A stretch of 64,000 nucleotides of DNA, taken from NCBI GenBank assembly GCA_963556145.1, contig OY744462.1, positions 806,001 to 870,000 of the forward strand, written 5' to 3'. Below are positions 57,840 through 64,000 of the stretch, one piece after another (position 1 is the first letter of the stretch; each line of letters opens with the position of its first letter). This DNA is from Hygrocybe punicea (taxonomy: Eukaryota > Basidiomycota > Agaricomycetes > Agaricales > Hygrophoraceae). Both the position numbers and the translations under genes were made by a program. The notes under the pieces were generated by a model that had not been told where the DNA came from, made no database searches, and was given only the letters and a program-made list of their open reading frames with translations.

Positions 57840-58435
57840 TCCCCATTCAAGTATTCGCTATTACTACTTCAGATCAAGGCCATTCACAATCTCATGATCA
57901 TTCACAACCTCATGATCATCCACAACCTCGTGACTTAGCTGCAGCACAGATCCTTGCAGCTGAGCCAGACTTCCATACTACTCAGGATGTTCATTTGGGA
58001 ATTCTTAGTGCAATTCGTGGTGCCATTGTAGAAGGAATTCGTTGTATTGCAGCAAGACTCGCTACTCAAGCTTGGAAGTCTTGCATTGACCAGAGACCTG
58101 TCAATGATCCAGTTCGTCTCTACTTCTATCGTCAATGCTATTTGTTTCGTTTTCTGGACAGAGAAAACAAACTACCTCCTCCATCCAATCCTACTTCTCA
58201 CAACAAGCCTATTCGTTTTCTGGAATCCAACCCCCTTCTCACTCATGAAGAAATTGAATTTCTTCGAAATGCTTCCATGGTATTTCGCTCCAATCGCAGA
58301 TTTCTACTTGCAGATGCAATTAACGCTGTCCTGGACATGCGCTTTCGTCGCTCTGATACAATCAATGCTCTCTTCGATGAAGGATACTTTGACATACCAG
58401 ATTTCAGCAGACCCCGTCAAAGGCCTCCTCAATAA
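57840..58435 (+). CDS. Gag-like frame upstream of the Gypsy pol
   Basis: A frame open from about 57840 to TAA 58433-58435 with no clear ATG near its start. It has His/Gln-rich DHSQPHDHPQPRDLAAAQ, then AIRGAIVEGIRCIAARLA and LTHEEIEFLRNASMVFRSN. The pol frame overlaps in the +1 phase from 58047. Position suggests gag, but no CCHC or capsid motif is visible. Confidence 0.4.
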
Positions 58436-61400
58436 AGGACAGCATCCAATTGTAACAAGTCTGTTTTGTATAATTGAACCAATGTTTTTATTTTATATGC
58501 TGCTCTTTCTGTTGATGTACAGATTTTTCTTTTCCTTTACAGAATTGCTCTTATGTCTTTTTCTCATTATAGTTGAACTCTTACCCCTAATCTCCATAAT
58601 CTCCAGAATTGTTGTTTTTTGTTTACACTTTCTTTTGAATTTTTTCTTGCAGGACAATACCTTGCAAAGTACCATTACTAGTCCAGAGGATTCAAGTACT
58701 GTACAAGCCACTGCAGTAAATGAAGAACAACTCTTTGTTCTGTATGCCACTGTGCATCACCAAGAAGAATCAGATAATCCTACTCCTAATTGTTCAGTCA
58801 AGAACACCATGATCCACATAGAAGATAAATCAGACTCTGAAAATGAAAATTCTGAAGAGGCAGATGCTATGCCTTTTCTTCTAGAAATTTCAGATTCAGA
58901 GGATGATGAAGAAGAAGAAGCAGATTATTATTATACCATTGGAGGAAGAGAAGAGACCTTACCATACAGTGAGGATGACATCCTCATTGTCCCTTCTCAA
59001 GATTATAATGATGAAGGATATCCAAATGTGCTATCAGCTTACAAGAGAGTTGATCAGAAAGTGCATCCAGTGCAAGGAACATTCCCAGAGACTGCTAGAG
59101 TCACAAGGCAGTTTCCCCATGACCCCCTTGCTAATCTCCCTCAATTGCCAACACACCCTCCAACATTCACCCCTACCCAGAAACTCTCATTGGAACGTTT
59201 AGAGTTTCTCAATATCAATCATACAGGATTTTTATGGCCAGAAGAAGAGAAATTATTTGCTCATGTGATGTTCCTCAATCAAGAATCTATTGCATTTGAA
59301 GACAAAGAGAGAGGAACACTCAAGGATTCATATTTCTCCCCATATATCATGCCAGTAATCCCACATACCCCATGGGTATATCGGAACATCCCTATCCCCC
59401 CAGGAATTAGAGAAAAAGTCATTGAAGTCCTCAAGCTCAAGGTTGAAGCCAATGTATATGAAGCCAGTCAATCTTCATATAGATCCAGGTGGTTTTGTGT
59501 GTTGAAGAAAGATGGAAAGCTTCGAATTGTCCATGACCTGCAGCCTCTGAACAAAGTCACTATCAGAGATGCTGGACTTTTACCCATTATTGATGACTTT
59601 GTGGAGCCATTTGCTGGAAGGCAATGCTACACAGTGTTTGATTTAATGTGGGGATTTGATGCTAGGAAAGTCCATCCAGATTCACGCGATATGACTGCAT
59701 TTTGGTCACCCCTTGGATTACTTCGCCTTACATCACTGCCCACTGGATTCACCAATTCACCTGCGGAATTCCAGAGATGCATGACTTTCGTTCTTCAAGA
59801 TGAAATGCCTGAGATAGCTAATATCTTTATTGATGATTGCTCTATCAAAGGACCAGTTTCAAATTACCTGGACACAGAAGGAAAACCAGAAGTGCTCACA
59901 GACAACCCAGGAATCAGGAGATTCATCTGGGAACATGCTTGTGATGTACATCGCATAATGCACAGAATTAAACGTGCTGGAGCTACTTTTTCAGCCAAGA
60001 AGACACAGATTTGCAGACAAGAAGCTATTATAGTCGGACAGAAGTGTACCCCAGCAGGACGCATTCCTGAAGATGACAAAGTTTCAAAAGTTCTTAGTTG
60101 GCCACCACTTAAGACTCCCAGAGATGTCAGAGGATTTTTGGGACTCTGTGGCACAGTTCGTGTTTGGATTCAAGATTATTCCCTTCTTGCAAGACCTCTC
60201 ACAGAATTAGTTCACAAAGGAGCAGAGTTCATTTGGGATGAAAGGAGACAAGCAGCCTTTGATACTCTGAAGCAAAGAGTATCATCAGCTCCTGCTTTAA
60301 ATCCCATTGACTATCATTCAGACAACCCTGTCTTTTTATCAGTTGATAGCAGTGCTATTGCTGCAGGATTTATTCTCTCACAGATTGATGACAATGGAAG
60401 ACGCTGCCCAGCTCGTTATGGATCACTACCCATGAATGAAAGAGAGTCTAGATATTCCCAGCCCAAATTGGAATTATATGGACTCTATCGCGCATTACGT
60501 CACTGGCGAATTCATCTTATTGGAGTGAAGAATTTGCATGTTGAAGTTGATGCTAAATACATCAGAGGCATGCTCAATGAACCTGATCTCCAACCCAATG
60601 CCGCAATCAACAGATGGATTCAGGGAATCCTTCTTTTTGATTTCAAATTAATTCATGTCCCAGCAAAGCAATTTAAAGGACCAGATGCCCTCTCCAGGAG
60701 AGAATTAGCAGAGGATGAAGAAATAATAGAACATGATGATTCCTGGCTGGATGACATTGCACTGCTCATTCATGTTCCAGACCCTCACCAAGTCAAGAGA
60801 TATTGTTTCTCTACTCCCACAAAATTGCCATACAAGACTAGCACACTCCCATCCTCAAATGCTCCTAGATCAAAACAGGAGAAAATACTTCAGGATGTAT
60901 ATCATTTCCTCTCCACCCTAGAAATGCCTCCTACAGAATCTTTGCAGGCTCGTAAAAGATTTCTGAAGAAGGTTTCGGAATTCTATCTTAAAGCAAGAGA
61001 CATGTTCAAGAGAAATGGAAAACGATCTCCTTTATTGGTTATCATGAACCCAAAGAAGAGAGTAGCCATTCTAACTCAGGCTCATGAGAACCTAGGACAT
61101 AAAGGAGAACATGCAGTATTCGATTTAGTACGACTTCGTTTCTATTGGCCACACCTTAGGTCAGATGTTCGCCATCATGTTTCATCCTGTCATGAATGTC
61201 AAATTCGTACCTTAAAGAAGATGGAGATATCCCCTACCATTTCTACTCCCACCACTCTATTCCAAAAGGTTTACATTGATGTGATGTCTATGCCACCATC
61301 AGGAGGATTCAATTTCATTGTTGCTGCCCGTGATGATCTCTCAGGCACAACTGAAGTTCGCGCCATTCGTTCCAACAATTCCCAGAACCTAGCAAAGTTC

Positions 61401-62273
61401 TTCTGGGAACAGATCTATTGTCGCTATGGAGCCATTGGTCATGTAGTCACAGACAATGGAAGCGAAGTCAAAGGTGCATTTGAAATCCTACTTCGTCATA
61501 TGAAGATTCCTCAGGTTCGCATCACACCTTACAACAAACATGCCAATGGAGTAGTGGAACGTGGACATTTCACATTAAGAGAAGCTATTGTCAAATCTTG
61601 TGACAAGGACAAATTTGGAGGAATTCGAAACTGGCATAAGCATGTTGAAGCTGCTATGTTCGCAGATCGAATCACAGTTAGTAGTGTGACAGGATATTCA
61701 CCCTACTACCTCCTACATGGAATGCACCCTCTCCTACCATTTGATCTTTCAGAAGCAACCTTTATGGTTGAAGGCTTTCGTTCAGGCCTCTCTACCTCAG
61801 AATTGCTGATGCTCCGCATCAGGCAATTAGAAAGGCATCAAGAAGACATAGACAAAGCAGCTACCACATTGGAACAAGCACGTTTCAGATCAAAATTGCA
61901 ATTTGAACGCAGATTCCATAAACGTTTGCAGAAACGCAATTATGAACCAGGAGAATTAGTCTTAATTCGGAACAGTAGACTGGAATCTACTGTAGGAAAA
62001 TTCAAGACTGAACCACGCTATCTTGGACCCTTTGAAGTTGTTCAAAGAACTCCCAAAGGGAACTACATATTGAAGGAACTAGATGGAACCGAACATGCTG
62101 AACGTTACGCCGCGTTTAGAATCCTGCCATATATTTCTCGGAATCACCCATTCCTTCTAGACCCAATTGATCCAGAAGATTCGGACAATCCCATGGATTC
62201 AAGCTCAGACCAAGATTCCCCTATCAAACCCGATTCCATTCATTTGGATAAAAATACATCACACCAGTATTAA
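58047..62273 (+). CDS. pol: Ty3/Gypsy pol: reverse transcriptase, RNase H, integrase; uninterrupted
   Basis: Open for 1408 codons. After an acidic region comes RT: SYRSRWFCVLKKDGKLRIVH, DLMWGFDARKVHPDSRDMTA, LPTGFTNSPAEFQ and the active site IFIDDCSIKGP. Then RNase H (FLSVDSSAIAAGFILSQIDD, YSQPKLELYGLYRALRHW), an H2C2 finger (HENLGHKGEH..CHEC) and integrase with D (YIDVMSM), D (VVTDNGSEVKG) and E (HANGVVERGHF). All catalytic residues seen are intact. 58452-58652 looks like a 201-bp intron (GTAACA..TTGCAG, very T-rich) whose removal keeps the frame, so the protein may be spliced. Protease was not recognised and no LTR was found on either side. Confidence 0.9.
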   Translation: MQQDSLLKLGSLALTRDLSMIQFVSTSIVNAICFVFWTEKTNYLLHPILLLTTSLFVFWNPTPFSLMKKLNFFEMLPWYFAPIADFYLQMQLTLSWTCAFVALIQSMLSSMKDTLTYQISADPVKGLLNKGQHPIVTSLFCIIEPMFLFYMLLFLLMYRFFFSFTELLLCLFLIIVELLPLISIISRIVVFCLHFLLNFFLQDNTLQSTITSPEDSSTVQATAVNEEQLFVLYATVHHQEESDNPTPNCSVKNTMIHIEDKSDSENENSEEADAMPFLLEISDSEDDEEEEADYYYTIGGREETLPYSEDDILIVPSQDYNDEGYPNVLSAYKRVDQKVHPVQGTFPETARVTRQFPHDPLANLPQLPTHPPTFTPTQKLSLERLEFLNINHTGFLWPEEEKLFAHVMFLNQESIAFEDKERGTLKDSYFSPYIMPVIPHTPWVYRNIPIPPGIREKVIEVLKLKVEANVYEASQSSYRSRWFCVLKKDGKLRIVHDLQPLNKVTIRDAGLLPIIDDFVEPFAGRQCYTVFDLMWGFDARKVHPDSRDMTAFWSPLGLLRLTSLPTGFTNSPAEFQRCMTFVLQDEMPEIANIFIDDCSIKGPVSNYLDTEGKPEVLTDNPGIRRFIWEHACDVHRIMHRIKRAGATFSAKKTQICRQEAIIVGQKCTPAGRIPEDDKVSKVLSWPPLKTPRDVRGFLGLCGTVRVWIQDYSLLARPLTELVHKGAEFIWDERRQAAFDTLKQRVSSAPALNPIDYHSDNPVFLSVDSSAIAAGFILSQIDDNGRRCPARYGSLPMNERESRYSQPKLELYGLYRALRHWRIHLIGVKNLHVEVDAKYIRGMLNEPDLQPNAAINRWIQGILLFDFKLIHVPAKQFKGPDALSRRELAEDEEIIEHDDSWLDDIALLIHVPDPHQVKRYCFSTPTKLPYKTSTLPSSNAPRSKQEKILQDVYHFLSTLEMPPTESLQARKRFLKKVSEFYLKARDMFKRNGKRSPLLVIMNPKKRVAILTQAHENLGHKGEHAVFDLVRLRFYWPHLRSDVRHHVSSCHECQIRTLKKMEISPTISTPTTLFQKVYIDVMSMPPSGGFNFIVAARDDLSGTTEVRAIRSNNSQNLAKFFWEQIYCRYGAIGHVVTDNGSEVKGAFEILLRHMKIPQVRITPYNKHANGVVERGHFTLREAIVKSCDKDKFGGIRNWHKHVEAAMFADRITVSSVTGYSPYYLLHGMHPLLPFDLSEATFMVEGFRSGLSTSELLMLRIRQLERHQEDIDKAATTLEQARFRSKLQFERRFHKRLQKRNYEPGELVLIRNSRLESTVGKFKTEPRYLGPFEVVQRTPKGNYILKELDGTEHAERYAAFRILPYISRNHPFLLDPIDPEDSDNPMDSSSDQDSPIKPDSIHLDKNTSHQY

Positions 62274-63076
62274 TGGAAGAAATAAAATACGATATCGCGC
62301 CATGCTTAGTCCAAGAAATAATGAAGAATCGTGTATGGAGATGAGATGTAAAAAGTGACAGACAAACAGTGACCCCACCCAGATCCTAGAAGCCAATCCC
62401 AGATATTCCACCCCTGCTACACGCCTAGAGACCAGTGTACCACTCTACGGAAGGACATCCCCCGTTCCCGCCTCCCATCGTTGCCAGCAATGAACGTACA
62501 ATTGCTGGAGCTCGGAATTAGAAAAATAACGCAAGACTAGGCCAAGAAATAGTTAATGACAAGAAAAGCGTTTACAAAAGAACGACTCACCACCCTTTTT
62601 CGAAAAGGGGCCGTTGTTTTTTTAGGAGAATAAATAATTGGGGCAAGCAGAATTCATAGCCGTGGATAGTTACGATTCCCTGGCAGCAGAATAGCAGGAG
62701 AAAAGGAGCTGGCGCTCGAACGCGCAGGACAAAGCTGAGGAAAAAAAAGGGAACGCAAACGTCAGTCTAATATACGCTCCTACCCATCAAACACATGGCA
62801 CACATGTGCTCAGCAACCATATGACCAGAAGCCTGGACCGAAATGTGGCGCATCACACATCAGACCCTTAGAATTCCCAAACTGAAAATTTGTTACCAAT
62901 TGACAAATCGGGACCCATCAATCATTTACTTAATGTAGACTATGTTGCCGCAGGCACGCAACTAGCCTAAATCAGAACCATTGGACCAATATGCCGGTCA
63001 TGCCAAATACATTCATTGCCGAACCTGTTTATTTTTTTGGACACTACAAGTAGTGTTCTACACATTCCTTAATATC
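62274..63076. other. Region after the Gypsy pol, no gene seen
   Basis: I looked for an LTR start (TG.. after a polypurine run) and for a repeat of sequence upstream of pol and found neither. Purine-rich runs occur at 62,695-62,755. Confidence 0.3.
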
Positions 63077-63628
63077 ATGCCTTCTTCGCTCGATTCTTCA
63101 GATACTTCATTCACTATGCTCTCTCAATTTTCGAATGAAATCACCAGCGCTACCATCAGCCCCTTTCCTATTTCCATTACTAGACGACATCATGTCCACT
63201 TGACGCCCATAACCGTCCCTGATCGAATCTACACACCCGTTCCCCATCCCCGCATTTATCCTACCCAGTATCACCTACATCACACTTATCCCAATCAAGA
63301 AACTGTATATCTCAGCATAGCACTTCTCAACAAGATTCAGAAGCCCCTTCTTCAAGGAGTCAATGTTTGGCTTCTTCGCTATACTCCGCCTAAGCAGATT
63401 ACAATTGGAATGCATGTTACTGGATCTATGGGAGCAGGAGATGTAGAAAGAATTTGGACCATCAGGAATGGTTATGTTATTTTTCTTTGCAGCACGATCT
63501 TCGGAACTCATTTTTTATTAGCCGTCCCTCAATATTGGACTCAAGAAGGTCAGGAGGACAGGACTGTAGGAATCGCTGAGGCTGCAAGGAACTGGCTCGA
63601 TTCTCTACAAGTGCTATTCTGCACTTGA
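63077..63628 (+). CDS. Hypothetical ORF downstream of Gypsy pol, 183 residues
   Basis: ATG 63077 to TGA 63628. Segments: PVPHPRIYPTQYHLHHTYP, QGVNVWLLRYTPPKQITIG, and a hydrophobic YVIFLCSTIFGTHFLLAVP that could be a membrane segment. It sits where some LTR elements carry an env-like or accessory gene, but no motif supports that. Composition is like the pol gene. Could be chance. Confidence 0.3.
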   Translation: MPSSLDSSDTSFTMLSQFSNEITSATISPFPISITRRHHVHLTPITVPDRIYTPVPHPRIYPTQYHLHHTYPNQETVYLSIALLNKIQKPLLQGVNVWLLRYTPPKQITIGMHVTGSMGAGDVERIWTIRNGYVIFLCSTIFGTHFLLAVPQYWTQEGQEDRTVGIAEAARNWLDSLQVLFCT

Positions 63629-64000
63629 TATTTTTTGAAGCACCCCCACGTTCCTTATTTTTTATTTGTTTTTTTTGTATTATCATCAACTCGAATCAAC
63701 GCTCCGCATCCCTCACTGCTCTCTGACTAAGTCCAGAAAGTCAGACAAGAAATGATGTTTATCCTCCCTGTAAACCCTCATCCTCAGAAGCCATCATCAG
63801 CATATGGAATTCACCCCCGCTGTCGCTACTCCCATGTTCACCACAGAATTCTTCCATCACAACAATTTCAATTCGCATTCACCTTCTCATCGGATTTGGA
63901 GGACAAATTTATATTGTTCATTCTGGAGTCCAGAATGGCCCAAGAACACATCCGAAACAATAATAAATGCGCAAGACGCCTTGCATAGACAATCCCACAA
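63629..64000. other. Window end, one weak short ORF
   Basis: A 78-codon plus-strand frame with ATG at 63752 and stop at 63988 has no recognised content. The stretch may continue the Gypsy element. Confidence 0.2.

Noticed and set aside
62274..62980. 3' LTR of the Gypsy element
   Set aside because: No polypurine-TG junction and no repeat of upstream sequence could be found inside the window.

Overview
The window looks like a transposon-dense accessory region of an agaricomycete (mushroom-forming basidiomycete) genome. No ordinary housekeeping gene, tRNA or rRNA is visible. The assignment rests on short introns (about 36-65 bp) with GT..AG ends, a KDZ transposase of the kind expanded in Agaricomycetes, an Ndc10/Crypton-type protein, a BED/DUF659-type hAT transposase, a Tad-like LINE with RNase H, and Copia and Gypsy elements. 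Species cannot be told from the sequence. All functional names come from recognised motifs; no database search was run.

Layout. 1-3.7 kb: an Ndc10/Crypton-like gene on the minus strand, split by a non-autonomous hAT element, then a second short hAT element. 4.2-7.2 kb: a nearly intact hAT transposase gene. 7.9-13.7 kb: a plus-strand Copia element meeting the 3' part of a minus-strand copy, so the two LTRs are inverted. 13.7-14.2 kb: a 45-bp tandem array. 14,445-24,607: a complete 10.2-kb KDZ transposon with perfect 8-bp target duplications, roughly 1-kb inverted ends built of palindrome arrays, and two divergent genes (transposase and a partner protein). 24.6-25.3 kb: a foldback element. 26.2-33.3 kb: a decayed LINE (minus) holding a solo LTR. 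33.4-35.5 kb: a GC-rich repeat split by an 810-bp near-perfect hairpin MITE, then a 100-N gap. 35.6-41.6 and 47.6-53.9 kb: two copies of a large LTR element with 1.63-kb LTRs and no recognisable gag or pol, carrying two overlapping ORFs. 42.0-46.2 kb: a hAT MITE, GC-rich repeats, and a 700-bp Helitron inside a KDZ-like remnant. 54.9-57.8 kb: a second Helitron copy with a ~147-bp satellite and a coiled-coil ORF. 57.8-62.3 kb: an uninterrupted Gypsy pol, followed by unknown ORFs to the window end.

Two general points stand out. First, nonsense codons in the Copia, LINE and KDZ genes are nearly all TGA at places where the family has arginine, which fits C-to-T change at CpG (CGA to TGA). The Gypsy pol has none. 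Second, the best candidate for something undescribed is the paired LTR element. Its two ORFs overlap by ATGA in both copies and differ between copies mostly at synonymous sites. Each LTR also carries a 56-residue ORF with one clear membrane segment.
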